Shown here: positions 19,701-27,664 of the stretch, one piece after another
How the letters are laid out: every line of letters begins with the position of its first letter
Numbering within the stretch: the stretch's first letter is position 1
Assembly: GCF_011761985.1 (NCBI RefSeq)
Contig: NZ_JAASQT010000001.1
Span: 868,001 to 932,000 of the forward strand
Direction: 5' to 3'
DNA length: 64,000 bases
Origin: Brevundimonas terrae
GTDB taxonomy: Bacteria > Pseudomonadota > Alphaproteobacteria > Caulobacterales > Caulobacteraceae
Made by a program: the position numbers and the translations under genes
Notes under the pieces: model-generated
Told to the model about the DNA's origin: nothing
The model's input: the letters and a program-made list of their open reading frames with translations, nothing else
Database searches by the model: none

Positions 19701-20141
19701 ATGATCCGCAAAGCTGCCCTGCTGTATAGCATGACCGGTGCCATGATGATCGCCGCCCCTGCATTTGCTCAAGAACAACCGCAGGATATGGCCACTCCGC
19801 CAGCACCGACCGAAGAGGCTGCTGCGCCGCAAAGCCTTACTCTAAATCCGGGTGCCACCGTCAAGAGCGCTGATGGCAGCGAACTTGGAAAACTGGTGGG
19901 CGCACAGAACGGTGCCAATGGTCAGGAACTGACCGTGCGCGGTGCTGACGGCATTGTTCGCGCTGTGGCGCTGAACGGCATCCGTCAGGAAGGCGCAGAC
20001 ATTATCGTGAGCGCCAGCCTGTCCGACTTCCAGTCGGCGGCTCCGATTGCCGGTCAGGAACCGGTAGCGGACGCTGTGCCTGCGGATGCCGCAGACGCCG
20101 ATACGACCGCCGATACGCCGGCTGACGAGCCGAAGGCCTAA
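19701..20141 (+). CDS. Secreted protein with PRC-barrel-like core
   Basis: A 146-residue exported protein of unknown role. A signal peptide covers residues 1-23 (MIRKAALLYSMTGAMMIAAP, cleavage near AFA-QE). A central segment (about 48-100) reads GATVKSADGSELGKLVGAQ then VRAVALNGIRQEGADIIV, a pattern like a PRC-barrel; the tail (from about 115) is a low-complexity Asp/Ala/Pro/Thr run. AGGAG precedes the ATG at good spacing. It is monocistronic, with a strong terminator just downstream. It may be a periplasmic stress or surface protein. Confidence 0.75.
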   Translation: MIRKAALLYSMTGAMMIAAPAFAQEQPQDMATPPAPTEEAAAPQSLTLNPGATVKSADGSELGKLVGAQNGANGQELTVRGADGIVRAVALNGIRQEGADIIVSASLSDFQSAAPIAGQEPVADAVPADAADADTTADTPADEPKA

Positions 20142-20175
20142 GGCGGCCCCTACGGCCACACCGAGGCGAAAGCTT

Positions 20176-20205
20176 AAAGGGCGACCCGCGAGGGTCGCCC
20201 TTTTC
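20176..20205 (+). terminator. Intrinsic terminator after the PRC-like gene
   Basis: GGGCGACCC (20179-20187) pairs with GGGTCGCCC (20192-20200), flanked by AAA and TTTT. It may also serve the convergent small membrane-protein gene at 20228. Confidence 0.9.
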
Positions 20206-20227
20206 TTGTCTGGAAAACACTTATCAA

Positions 20228-20482
20228 TCAGGCACGTTTTTTAATCATACCGAGCAGGAACAGAAGGATGACGGCCCCCAGGGTGGCGACAACTATCCCG
20301 ACGATCCAGCTTCCCGAGGCATCCATACCCAGCAGGTTGACCAGAAACCCGCCCAGCAATGCGCCCACGACGCCCACGATCAGATTGGTCCAGAGACCAT
20401 GATCGCGCTTCATAATTTTTTCAGCCAGCCAACCGGCGATAAGGCCGATGACAATCCACGCGATAAATCCAAAACCGCTCAT
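20228..20482 (-). CDS. GlsB/YeaQ/YmgE family stress-response membrane protein
   Basis: An 84-residue hydrophobic protein with three glycine-rich helices: FGFIAWIVIGLIAGWLAEKI, LIVGVVGALLGGFLVNLLG and WIVGIVVATLGAVILLFLLG. The GLIAGWLAEKIM and VGALLGGF segments are hallmarks of the transglycosylase-associated/YeaQ family, often induced by general stress. ATG 20482 is chosen because GGAGGG lies five bases upstream. It converges with the secreted PRC-like gene and is divergent from an XRE regulator. I found no clear GGAAC/CGTT stress-sigma promoter upstream. Confidence 0.92.
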   Translation of the reverse strand: MSGFGFIAWIVIGLIAGWLAEKIMKRDHGLWTNLIVGVVGALLGGFLVNLLGMDASGSWIVGIVVATLGAVILLFLLGMIKKRA

Positions 20483-20666
20483 TATGCCCTCCTTATAGGT
20501 CTGGAGACTTAAAAGGTCCCGCGTGGCTAATGCGTAATGCGCCTTACAGTTGCGATAACGCAGGTATTTAGTTGTGTCGCTTCGGGCGGCACCGACCTTG
20601 CTTGGCCAGTTGTAACTGACTGTAAATGGACGCCTCCGGTGTCGTTTTGAAACAGGCGAGGGTGAT

Positions 20667-20942
20667 TTGGCGAGCGAGATCGATCTGCATATTGGCCGCA
20701 GGGTGCGCCGCCGCCGCCGTGTGCTGGGCCTGACGCAGCAGCAGCTTGGAGAGCGTCTGGGCATCCGTTTTCAGCAGGTGCAAAAATACGAGTGCGGGGC
20801 CAATCGCATATCGGCCGCGCGGCTGTGGTATCTGGCCCATGCGCTGGAAACCGGCATCGGCTATTTCTATGACGGTTACGCAGAGGCCCCGCTGGGCGAA
20901 AGCGCCGATGTGACGCTAATAGCCAAGAGCGCCGCCGCCTGA
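20667..20942 (+). CDS. XRE-family HTH regulator
   Basis: A 91-residue DNA-binding protein. The HTH spans about 8-62 (GRRVRRRRRVLGLTQQQLGE, then RLGIRFQQVQKYECGANRIS), followed by LWYLAHALETGIGYFYDGYA. This pattern, with the QKYE recognition helix, is common in single-domain alphaproteobacterial XRE regulators. The start is a TTG codon preceded by GCGAGGG, so the exact start is less certain. It is divergent from the YeaQ-family gene and lies about 60 bases before hisN. Targets are unknown. Confidence 0.85.
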   Translation: MASEIDLHIGRRVRRRRRVLGLTQQQLGERLGIRFQQVQKYECGANRISAARLWYLAHALETGIGYFYDGYAEAPLGESADVTLIAKSAAA

Positions 20943-21000
20943 ACGGCATTTGTCTCTTATCACCCTCGAAGTTTCGGCGAACGCCGTGTAAGGCACGGGC

Positions 21001-21780
21001 ATGACCGATCTAGAAGCTTTTGCCCTCGAACTGGCCACCGTCGCGGCCGATGTCAGCCTGCCGCATTTTCGCACTGACGTGTCGGAGATCAACAAGGCCG
21101 AACCGGGTAGTTTTGATCCGGTCACCGAGGCCGATCAGGCCGCCGAACGTGCGCTGCGTGCCGCCATCAAGGCCCGCTATCCCGATCACGGCATTATCGG
21201 CGAGGAATATGGCGAGGAAAATCCCGACGCCGAATATGTCTGGATTCTGGACCCGATCGACGGCACCCGTGCTTTTATTTCGGGCCTGCCCTTATGGACC
21301 AATCTGATCAGCCTGCGCCACAAGGGCGTGCCGGTGATCGGCGTGGTGGGACAGCCCTATATCGGCGAGGTTTTCATCGGTGGCCCCAGCGGGGCCTGGC
21401 TGGTGACGCGTGACGGTAAGGCTGCGATCCGTACCCGTAAATGTGCCGAAGTTTCGCAAGTGGTCGCTGCCACGACCGATCCCGATATTTTCTGCGGCGA
21501 GGATCGCCAGAGCTGGGACCGCCTGAAGGCCGCCGTGCGCTTGGCGCGATATGGCTGTGACGGTTACGCCTATGCCATGGTGGCGGCGGGCCGTATCGAT
21601 GTGGTGTTGGAAAGCGAGCTGAAGGTCTGGGACTGGTCGGCAGTCATGCCACTGGTCAAGGCAGCGGGCGGCGATTTTACCGGCTGGGATGGCCAGATGC
21701 CGACCGCGGCTGACGGGCGCGTCCTGGCCGTAGGTAATCCGGCCCTGCGCGACCCGATCCTAGCGCTTTTGAAGGTCTAG
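21001..21780 (+). CDS. hisN: Histidinol-phosphatase, inositol-monophosphatase family
   Basis: Mg-dependent phosphatase that converts L-histidinol phosphate to histidinol in histidine synthesis. The 259 residues contain the metal site GEE (67-69), DPIDGTRAF (84-92) and the C-terminal WDWSAVMPLVKAAGG, with the histidinol-phosphatase-type spacing SGLPLWTNLISL after the second motif. The start ATG 21001 directly precedes TDLEAFALELA. It is not next to other his genes here, as usual for alphaproteobacteria. An inositol-1-phosphatase activity remains possible, but HisN is the better match. Confidence 0.88.
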   Translation: MTDLEAFALELATVAADVSLPHFRTDVSEINKAEPGSFDPVTEADQAAERALRAAIKARYPDHGIIGEEYGEENPDAEYVWILDPIDGTRAFISGLPLWTNLISLRHKGVPVIGVVGQPYIGEVFIGGPSGAWLVTRDGKAAIRTRKCAEVSQVVAATTDPDIFCGEDRQSWDRLKAAVRLARYGCDGYAYAMVAAGRIDVVLESELKVWDWSAVMPLVKAAGGDFTGWDGQMPTAADGRVLAVGNPALRDPILALLKV

Positions 21781-21835
21781 GATGACGATTTAGGGGCGGC
21801 CCACATAGCGGGCCGCCGTCTGACAAACGCGGTGT

Positions 21836-22315
21836 TTAATTGGCGTTGGGACGACCGGCATTGATGAAGGCTTCAATGCTGTCATAGGTCACCGTCGAAC
21901 GGTCATTGTCGCAAACAATGGATTTCACATAGGCATCCAGGCTGTTCGCAGTAATGCGTTCAAAGCTGTACTCGTTGGGAATGCGCTCTTCTTCAATGCC
22001 ATTGGCACCAAAATAGATTTCGGTACCCGTCTTGGACTGGTTGGCACTGCAACGCAGATTAAGCTCTGTCAGAGAGTGGGTCTTGTCAGCGGCATCGCCT
22101 TGGGCCGGAACGCGGGCCACATAGACGGTGGTGATGCCGTCCTGCTGTTTGATGGCATTGACGTCGACCATATAGACGGTGGTGCTACTACGTGACAGGA
22201 CGTTCCAACTCTGGCCGAGGGCTTGTGAAACTGGGGCGGCGGCCTGCAGCTCTTCCTGAGCTTGGGCCGGTACAGACGCGGTGGTCAAAAGCGCGATAAT
22301 GGATAGTGCGAGCAT
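21836..22315 (-). CDS. Hypothetical secreted protein
   Basis: I do not recognise this 159-residue protein. A signal peptide (MLALSIIALLTTASVPAQAQ) is followed by a domain with GQSWNVLSRSSTTVYMVDVN and many polar strands, resembling the surface-adhesin or small periplasmic type that begins with WxxL and TVYxVD. Two cysteines (in LRCSAN and SIVCDN) could form a disulfide. ATG 22315 is preferred over a GTG two codons upstream because GGGGAG is at better distance. It is divergent from the alpha/beta hydrolase gene. Confidence 0.7.
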   Translation of the reverse strand: MLALSIIALLTTASVPAQAQEELQAAAPVSQALGQSWNVLSRSSTTVYMVDVNAIKQQDGITTVYVARVPAQGDAADKTHSLTELNLRCSANQSKTGTEIYFGANGIEEERIPNEYSFERITANSLDAYVKSIVCDNDRSTVTYDSIEAFINAGRPNAN

Positions 22316-22426
22316 AGTCACATCTCCCCGTGTGAGAGGTTATTTTGAGCCAAGGTTACATTTTTGCAATGGGAAACCACAAGCCCCCGCCAAGCTTTTG
22401 CCGTGTTCGCGCAACAGGGTAATCCG

Positions 22427-23371
22427 ATGACCCGAACCCGTCCGTGGCACAGTCTTGTTTGCGGTATTGTTATGGGGCTTTCGCTCATAGCGTTACCGGC
22501 AATGGCGCAGGCCCCGCGTTCAGCGGTCCCCGATGCCGCGCAGCAGTCGGATGAGGTTTTTGTCTCGGACAGGATCCACGTCGAAGTTGTCGGGCGCGAG
22601 GGTGGACCCGACATCATCCTGATCCCCGGTCTGGCCTCGACCTCGGCGGTCTGGGCCAAGCTGGTACCGGCGCTGGAAGGGCGTTACCGGCTGCATCTGG
22701 TCAATGTGCGCGGCTTTGGCGAATACCCGGCACAGGGCAATGCGCGCGGGCATTTGACCACCGAGATTTCTGCCGAGATCAAACGCTATATCCGCGAGGC
22801 CGGACTGAACCGTCCCGCCATCATCGGGCACTCTATGGGCGGGCAACTGGCCCTGCGCGTCGCCGCCGACGAGGGCGAGGGTATCAGCAAGGTGATGGTG
22901 ATGGATTCATCGCCCTTTTTTCCTTCGCTCATCAATCGCGGGGCCACCAAGGCCGATGTCGAGCCCTTAGCGCGTCTGGTGTTTCAAGGCGTGATGATGC
23001 TGGGCGACGAGATGTTGCGTTCAACGGCGGCACAGTCGGGGATTGATCTGGGCGCGGGCGGCGATCACCTGTTCAACAGTCTGGGCTGGCAGGGCGGGGA
23101 CCGCCGTGTGCTGGCACAGGGCCTCTATGAGGTGCTGACCAATGATCTGCGCTATCGCCTGCCCGATATTACCGCGCCAGTGACCGTGGTCTATGGCTGG
23201 AGCGACAAGGCCGAGAACCCGCGCGCACAGGTCGATAGTGCCTTCCGCTATGGCTATATGAACCTGCGCCGTCCCGCCCGTTTCGAGCGCATGAACGGGG
23301 CCGAACACATGGTGATGATCGACACGCCCAAACAGTTGGAACAGGCCGTCAGGCGCTTTCTGGCCGACTGA
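22427..23371 (+). CDS. Exported alpha/beta hydrolase
   Basis: A 314-residue hydrolase with a signal peptide (residues 1-28, ending PAMAQA). The fold is shown by the oxyanion region ILIPGLASTSAVW, the nucleophile elbow GHSMGGQ with Ser136, the acid-bearing strand VTVVYGWSDKAENP and the C-terminal histidine in GAEHMVMIDTP. The family includes esterases, lipases and haloalkane-type enzymes, so substrate cannot be named. ATG 22427 begins the signal peptide; upstream codons are unlikely coding. Its stop overlaps the 3' end of the convergent recQ by zero to a few bases. Confidence 0.88.
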   Translation: MTRTRPWHSLVCGIVMGLSLIALPAMAQAPRSAVPDAAQQSDEVFVSDRIHVEVVGREGGPDIILIPGLASTSAVWAKLVPALEGRYRLHLVNVRGFGEYPAQGNARGHLTTEISAEIKRYIREAGLNRPAIIGHSMGGQLALRVAADEGEGISKVMVMDSSPFFPSLINRGATKADVEPLARLVFQGVMMLGDEMLRSTAAQSGIDLGAGGDHLFNSLGWQGGDRRVLAQGLYEVLTNDLRYRLPDITAPVTVVYGWSDKAENPRAQVDSAFRYGYMNLRRPARFERMNGAEHMVMIDTPKQLEQAVRRFLAD

Positions 23372-25285
23372 TCAGGCGATCTGGCGCAGGGCGTCCAGCA
23401 CGGCCTGACCATAACGTTCCAGCTTTCCGGCACCGACGCCGTTGATGCGGCCAAGGTCGTTGAAGTCGCGCGGTTCCTGCACGGCAATCTCGACCAGTGT
23501 CTTGTCCTGGAAGATGACATAGGGCGGAACGCCCTGTTCCTTGGCACGGTCGCGGCGCCAGTTGCGCAGGGCATCGAAACGGGCCCGCACATCGGTGTCG
23601 AGCGTCTCGGCGGGCAGGTTGCGGCCAATATTCTTGCGCGGTTTCTCGATGACTTCGCGCGCGGGCGGACGCTTGACCCGCACGTCCCGCTCTCCGCGAT
23701 AGACGCCGCGCACAGCGTCAGGCTCGCCAAGCTTGATGATCGGATAGCCGTCGGTGGCTTCCTCGACCAACAGACCCTCGAACATCAGGTGGTCGAACAC
23801 ATCGCGCCAGCCGAGGATGGACAGGTCCTTGCCGATGCCAAAGGTCGAGAGCGAGGTTTCCCACGCCGCATTGTCCTTGGACTTGCCGATCAGGTGATCC
23901 ACCACGCGGGTGCGACCGAAACGCTCGCCTAGGCGCTGGACAGCGGCCAGTGCTTTCTGGGCGGGAACCAGTGCGTCGAATGTCTGGGGCGGATCGCCAC
24001 AGATATCGCAACCGCCGCACGGTTCGGCGATGGCCTCGCCGAAATAGCGGCGCACGGCCTGCGGGCGGCATGTGGCACCGTCCAGCATGGCAAACAACTG
24101 GCGCACCTTGCGGATTTGCACCCGTTTGACCTCTTCGGCCATCGGGCGACCCTCAAGGCGACGCAACGACCATGCAATGTCGGACGGACCAAACAGCGTG
24201 ATCCCTTCGGCGGGTTCGCCATCGCGGCCCGCACGGCCAACCTCCTGCCAATAGGCTTCGAGGCTGCCTGGGGGATCGGCATGGATGACATAGCGGACGT
24301 CGGGTTTGTCCACGCCCATGCCAAAGGCGATGGTGGCGACCATCACGGCGTCTTCCTCGTTGAGGAAGCGGTCAAGGCGCACATCGCGCTCGCGGTTGTC
24401 GAAACCGGCATGATAGCTGATGGCGTTGACGCCGTTGTTTCTCAGTTCCTGCGCCAGCCGGTCACAGCCGTCGCGGCTGCCGCAATAGACCACACCGGAT
24501 CGGCGGGGCCGCTCGCACACCAGTTCCACGACACGCGCATCGGTGCGGGCACGCGATCCATTGATCTTGCGCTCGGCATTTAGTTGCAGGTTCGGGCGGG
24601 CAAAGCTGTCCACGAACACCTTGGCATCCTGAAGATGCAGCGAGGCCAGAATGTCTTCGCGGGTTCGGGCATCGGCGGTGGCGGTGACGGCAATGCGCGG
24701 CACACGCGGAAACACCTCGGCCAGCTTGCCCAGCGTGCGATAATCGGGGCGGAAGTCGTGACCCCATTGCGAAACGCAGTGGGCTTCGTCGATGGCGATC
24801 AGGCTGATCTGGAGTTCCGACAGTCGCTCCAGCATGGAGCCGGCGGCTAGTCCCTCGGGCGAGACATAGAGCAGATCGAGATCGCCATTGCGGGCATCGC
24901 GCCACACGGCGCTGCGTTCGTCGGCGGTCATGCCGCTGTCGAGGCGGGCGGCGGCCACGCCCTGTTGTTTCAGCGCCTCGACCTGATCGGTCATCAGGGC
25001 GATCAGCGGCGAGACCACCAGTCCGACACCGGGGCGCAGAATGGCGGGGATCTGATAACAGACGCTCTTGCCGCCGCCGGTCGGCAGCACGGCCATGACA
25101 TGGCGACCGGCCATGATCTCGGTAATCACATCGGCTTGCAGGCCACGAAAATCGGCATGACCCCAGACGCGCTTCAGCAGGACACGGGCATCATCCAGTG
25201 TCGGCGACGGATCGCTATAGTCAAAGCTATCGTATGAGGGGTCGAACATAGGGGGCTTGTGCCGCAATTCGGGCATGGGTGTCAT
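23372..25285 (-). CDS. recQ: ATP-dependent DNA helicase RecQ
   Basis: 3'-5' DNA helicase acting in recombination and fork repair. In order: helicase motif I LPTGGGKSVCYQ, DEAH box, motif VI GRAGRDG, the zinc-binding RQC segment with CRPQAVRRYF and CGGCDICGD, and a C-terminal HRDC domain (DVRARFDALRNWRRDRAKEQ). Length with the upstream start is 637 residues. Three ATGs (25285, 25276, 25249) are possible and none has a strong ribosome-binding site; 25249 (MFDPSYDSFDY) may be nearer the family N-terminus. Confidence 0.96.
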   Translation of the reverse strand: MTPMPELRHKPPMFDPSYDSFDYSDPSPTLDDARVLLKRVWGHADFRGLQADVITEIMAGRHVMAVLPTGGGKSVCYQIPAILRPGVGLVVSPLIALMTDQVEALKQQGVAAARLDSGMTADERSAVWRDARNGDLDLLYVSPEGLAAGSMLERLSELQISLIAIDEAHCVSQWGHDFRPDYRTLGKLAEVFPRVPRIAVTATADARTREDILASLHLQDAKVFVDSFARPNLQLNAERKINGSRARTDARVVELVCERPRRSGVVYCGSRDGCDRLAQELRNNGVNAISYHAGFDNRERDVRLDRFLNEEDAVMVATIAFGMGVDKPDVRYVIHADPPGSLEAYWQEVGRAGRDGEPAEGITLFGPSDIAWSLRRLEGRPMAEEVKRVQIRKVRQLFAMLDGATCRPQAVRRYFGEAIAEPCGGCDICGDPPQTFDALVPAQKALAAVQRLGERFGRTRVVDHLIGKSKDNAAWETSLSTFGIGKDLSILGWRDVFDHLMFEGLLVEEATDGYPIIKLGEPDAVRGVYRGERDVRVKRPPAREVIEKPRKNIGRNLPAETLDTDVRARFDALRNWRRDRAKEQGVPPYVIFQDKTLVEIAVQEPRDFNDLGRINGVGAGKLERYGQAVLDALRQIA

Positions 25286-25360
25286 CTTGTCAGATGGTCA
25301 AAAGCGCATCTGGTGCGGTGGCTGTCGCAAATCGAGCGCGAAACCATTATAGGGGCGCCT

Positions 25361-26260
25361 ATGACAAGCCTGATTTATGGTCGCCCGCCGGCCGTGTTTG
25401 ATCCACCGATGAGCGCCACCCAGACCTCGCCCCTGATCCCCGGATCAAGCGCGCTAGAGGATATGGCGGATGGATCGGCAGACGATATCACCCTTTATGC
25501 GCCTCCCGGTGCCGTCGAGCGCCGCTATGTGCTGGCGCAGGCCCTGCGCGTCCTGAAAGCGGGCGGGCGTCTGGATGTCATGGCCGCCAAGGACAAGGGC
25601 GGCTCGCGTCTGGCCAAGGAGCTGAAAGGTTTCGGGCTGGAATTTGCCGAAAACGCCAAGGCCCACCATCGCCGTGTGCAACTGACCCGCCCCGAAGCGG
25701 TCGAGGGTCTGGATGCGGCCATTCGCGACGGCGCACCGCGTATCGTTCCGGGCCTTGAAGCATGGTCGCAACCGGGTGTGTTCGCATGGGACCGGATTGA
25801 TACCGGCACAGCGCTGCTGGCACAGGTTCTGCCGCCCCTGAAAGGCCATGGCATTGATCTGGGCTGTGGCTATGGCGCGCTGGCGACGGTGGTGCTGCGG
25901 GCACCTGCTGTGACTTCGCTGCGGATGATCGATCTGGACCGCCGCGCCCTGTCGGCGGCCAAGAAGAATGTCGAAGACGCCCGTGCCCGTTTCGAATGGG
26001 ATGATGTCCGCACGCTGGACGCAGCGGGTACGCTGGACTTTGTCGTCTCCAATCCGCCGTTCCACGATGGCGGGATCGAGGACAAGCGCCTCGGCCAGAA
26101 ATTTATCCGCAAGTCTGCCGAGCTTTTGAAAAAGGGTGGGGTGGCATGGATCGTGGCCAACCGTCATCTGCCCTATGAGCAGGACCTCAACGAGGTCTTC
26201 AAGCGCGTGAACATGGTGGTCGACCAGCAGGGCTTCAAAGTCTTCGAGGCGGTCAAGTGA
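25361..26260 (+). CDS. Class I SAM methyltransferase, RsmC-like
   Basis: A 299-residue methyltransferase. The C-terminal Rossmann domain has motif I IDLGCGYGALATVV, an acidic strand RMIDLDRRALSAAKKN and the catalytic NPPFHDGG, the signature of N2-guanine methyltransferases such as RsmC (16S G1207) and RlmG. The N-terminal half (about 1-150) is a degenerate duplicated methyltransferase fold, also typical of RsmC. ATG 25361 follows the upstream non-homologous frame. It is upstream of an rRNA pseudouridine synthase, supporting a role in ribosome modification. The exact base is inferred. Confidence 0.88.
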   Translation: MTSLIYGRPPAVFDPPMSATQTSPLIPGSSALEDMADGSADDITLYAPPGAVERRYVLAQALRVLKAGGRLDVMAAKDKGGSRLAKELKGFGLEFAENAKAHHRRVQLTRPEAVEGLDAAIRDGAPRIVPGLEAWSQPGVFAWDRIDTGTALLAQVLPPLKGHGIDLGCGYGALATVVLRAPAVTSLRMIDLDRRALSAAKKNVEDARARFEWDDVRTLDAAGTLDFVVSNPPFHDGGIEDKRLGQKFIRKSAELLKKGGVAWIVANRHLPYEQDLNEVFKRVNMVVDQQGFKVFEAVK

Positions 26261-26263
26261 TCT

Positions 26264-26348
26264 CCCCTCAAGTAATGAGCCGCCTTGCGGCGAGGGGTAG
26301 GGAAACTATCCCTCAAGCAGTGAGCCGCCGTGCGGCGAACGGTAGGGA
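26264..26348 (-). repeat. Tandem pair of intergenic hairpin repeats, 45-bp period
   Basis: Two copies of the dispersed element in minus orientation. Stems are GCCGC/GCGGC at 26279-26283 with 26287-26291 and at 26324-26328 with 26332-26336, exactly 45 bases apart. Each is preceded on the plus strand by CCCTCAAG and followed by GGTAGGG. The second copy's edge supplies the AGGGA that may act as ribosome-binding site for the next gene. Confidence 0.8.
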
Positions 26349-26356
26349 AAACTAAG

Positions 26357-27097
26357 ATGGCGAAAATTCCTACTGCGCGCGTCGATAAGCTCCTCTCTTC
26401 TATGGGCTATGGCTCGCGCACAGAAATGGCGCGCATGGCCAAGGCGGGCGGCATCATGCTGGATGGCGTCGATCTGACCGATGTGACCAAACGCATCCCG
26501 ATCACGCCCGACCTGCCTTCGCGCATGGAGATTGACGGCGCGCCTCTGGACCCTGTGCCGGGTCTTGTCATCCTGCTGAACAAGCCCTTGGGCATGACCT
26601 GTTCGCATAAGGAAGATGGCGCGCTGGTCTATGATGTCCTGCCGGAACGCTGGATGCGTCGTGATCCGGCCATCTCGACCATCGGGCGTCTGGATAAGCA
26701 GACCTCGGGCCTGTTGCTGCTGACCGATGACGGCGACCTGCTGCACCGTGTCATCAGCCCCAAACGCCATGTCAAAAAGGTCTATCGCGCCACGCTGGCC
26801 CGCCCGTTGAACGGGACCGAGGGTGATCTGTTTGCCTCGGGCCAGCTGATGCTGGAAGGCGAGGACAAACCTCTGTCACCGGCAGAGCTGGAAGTGGTGT
26901 CCCCGACCGAGGCCCTGCTGTCCGTCACCGAGGGGCGCTACCATCAGGTGCGCCGCATGTTTGCGGCCACCGGCAACCATGTCGAGGCCCTGCACCGCGA
27001 GCGTCTGGGCGGTTTGACCCTGCCGGATGATCTGGCTCCGGGCGAATGGAAGCTGCTGAACGCAGACGAGATCGCGTCCATATTCTCCGCAAGCTGA
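26357..27097 (+). CDS. 16S rRNA pseudouridine synthase, RsuA family
   Basis: Enzyme isomerising a uridine in rRNA; in E. coli RsuA makes pseudouridine 516 of 16S rRNA. The 246 residues show an N-terminal S4 RNA-binding domain (RVDKLLSSMGYGSRTEMARM) and the catalytic motif GRLDKQTSGLLLLT with the essential Asp. The LSVTEGRYHQVRRMFAATGN segment is the family's motif III. ATG 26357 is the start that yields the S4 domain directly. The leader is a repeat element, and a hairpin follows the stop. Confidence 0.9.
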   Translation: MAKIPTARVDKLLSSMGYGSRTEMARMAKAGGIMLDGVDLTDVTKRIPITPDLPSRMEIDGAPLDPVPGLVILLNKPLGMTCSHKEDGALVYDVLPERWMRRDPAISTIGRLDKQTSGLLLLTDDGDLLHRVISPKRHVKKVYRATLARPLNGTEGDLFASGQLMLEGEDKPLSPAELEVVSPTEALLSVTEGRYHQVRRMFAATGNHVEALHRERLGGLTLPDDLAPGEWKLLNADEIASIFSAS

Positions 27098-27101
27098 CAA
27101 A

Positions 27102-27122
27102 AGGGCCGGAACGTCCGGCCCT
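27102..27122 (+). terminator. Hairpin after the pseudouridine synthase gene
   Basis: AGGGCCGGA (27102-27110) pairs with TCCGGCCCT (27114-27122). There is no T-run, so it may be an mRNA-stabilising stem or a weak terminator. A second inverted repeat, CCTGTCAT/ATGACAGG (27120-27127 with 27149-27156), overlaps the next gene's first possible start. Confidence 0.5.
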
Positions 27123-27148
27123 GTCATGCACTGTCTTGTCACGGGAAA

Positions 27149-27598
27149 ATGACAGGACGGATGAATATGAAGGCACCTGCAAAAACCTCGCTTGATGAGA
27201 ACGAGAAGAAGCTGGTCGATCAGTCGAAGACGCTGGAAGGCTTTACCCATCGCGAACTGACCGAACTGGCCCGCCAGTTGCGCAGCCGCCGCGAGCGGAT
27301 TTTGCGCATGATCCGTGGCCGTAAACGCGAAGCCCGCAAGCAGGGCGCGTTGAGCCCCGATACAGGCGCGCATGACAAGAAGGCAGAACTGATCGCTGCC
27401 ATCGAGCGTGTGCACGCGGCGCTGGACGCCCGTACCCATGCGAACCGTGGGGCGGGCATGCCTGCGGCCAAGCCGAAAGCTGCGCCCAAGGATACCGCCA
27501 AGAAGTCTGCCGATGCGAAAGCGGGCGAAAAACCTGCCAAAAAGAGCGCGGCTGCGGCGGCTAAAAAGCCAGCTGCCAAAAAATCAGCGTCAAAATAG
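27149..27598 (+). CDS. Unknown basic protein with histone-H1-like tail
   Basis: A 149-residue protein with an N-terminal helical part (about 10-90; KTLEGFTHRELTELARQLRS, then RRERILRMIRGRKREARKQG) and a long C-terminal Lys/Ala/Pro tail (about 105-149) with repeats such as KPAAKKSA, like histone H1 and bacterial H1-like nucleoid proteins. It probably binds DNA or RNA through the tail; this is inferred from composition. ATGs at 27149, 27161 and 27167 are possible starts; the inverted repeat over 27149 and AGGACGG before 27161/27167 favour a later one. Convergence with no gene; trpF follows in the same direction. Confidence 0.7.
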   Translation: MTGRMNMKAPAKTSLDENEKKLVDQSKTLEGFTHRELTELARQLRSRRERILRMIRGRKREARKQGALSPDTGAHDKKAELIAAIERVHAALDARTHANRGAGMPAAKPKAAPKDTAKKSADAKAGEKPAKKSAAAAAKKPAAKKSASK

Positions 27599-27612
27599 GC
27601 GGCCCTGACTTT

Positions 27613-27657
27613 GGGTGCGCCGTGCGGCCTTGACCTTACGGTCAGGGTCGCGCACCC
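27613..27657 (+). promoter_or_regulatory. Long leader hairpin directly upstream of trpF
   Basis: GGGTGCGC (27613-27620) pairs with GCGCACCC (27650-27657), and inside it CCTTGACC (27628-27635) pairs with GGTCAGGG (27640-27647) with one G-U pair and a TTAC loop. It ends seven bases before the trpF ATG. It has no T-run, so it is not a plain terminator; it could be a leader structure. Confidence 0.5.
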
Positions 27658-27664
27658 CTCGGCT

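Noticed and set aside
20483..20666. EcfG-type general stress promoter for the YeaQ-family gene
   Set aside because: The family is often stress induced, but I saw no GGAAC-N16/17-CGTT match in either orientation.
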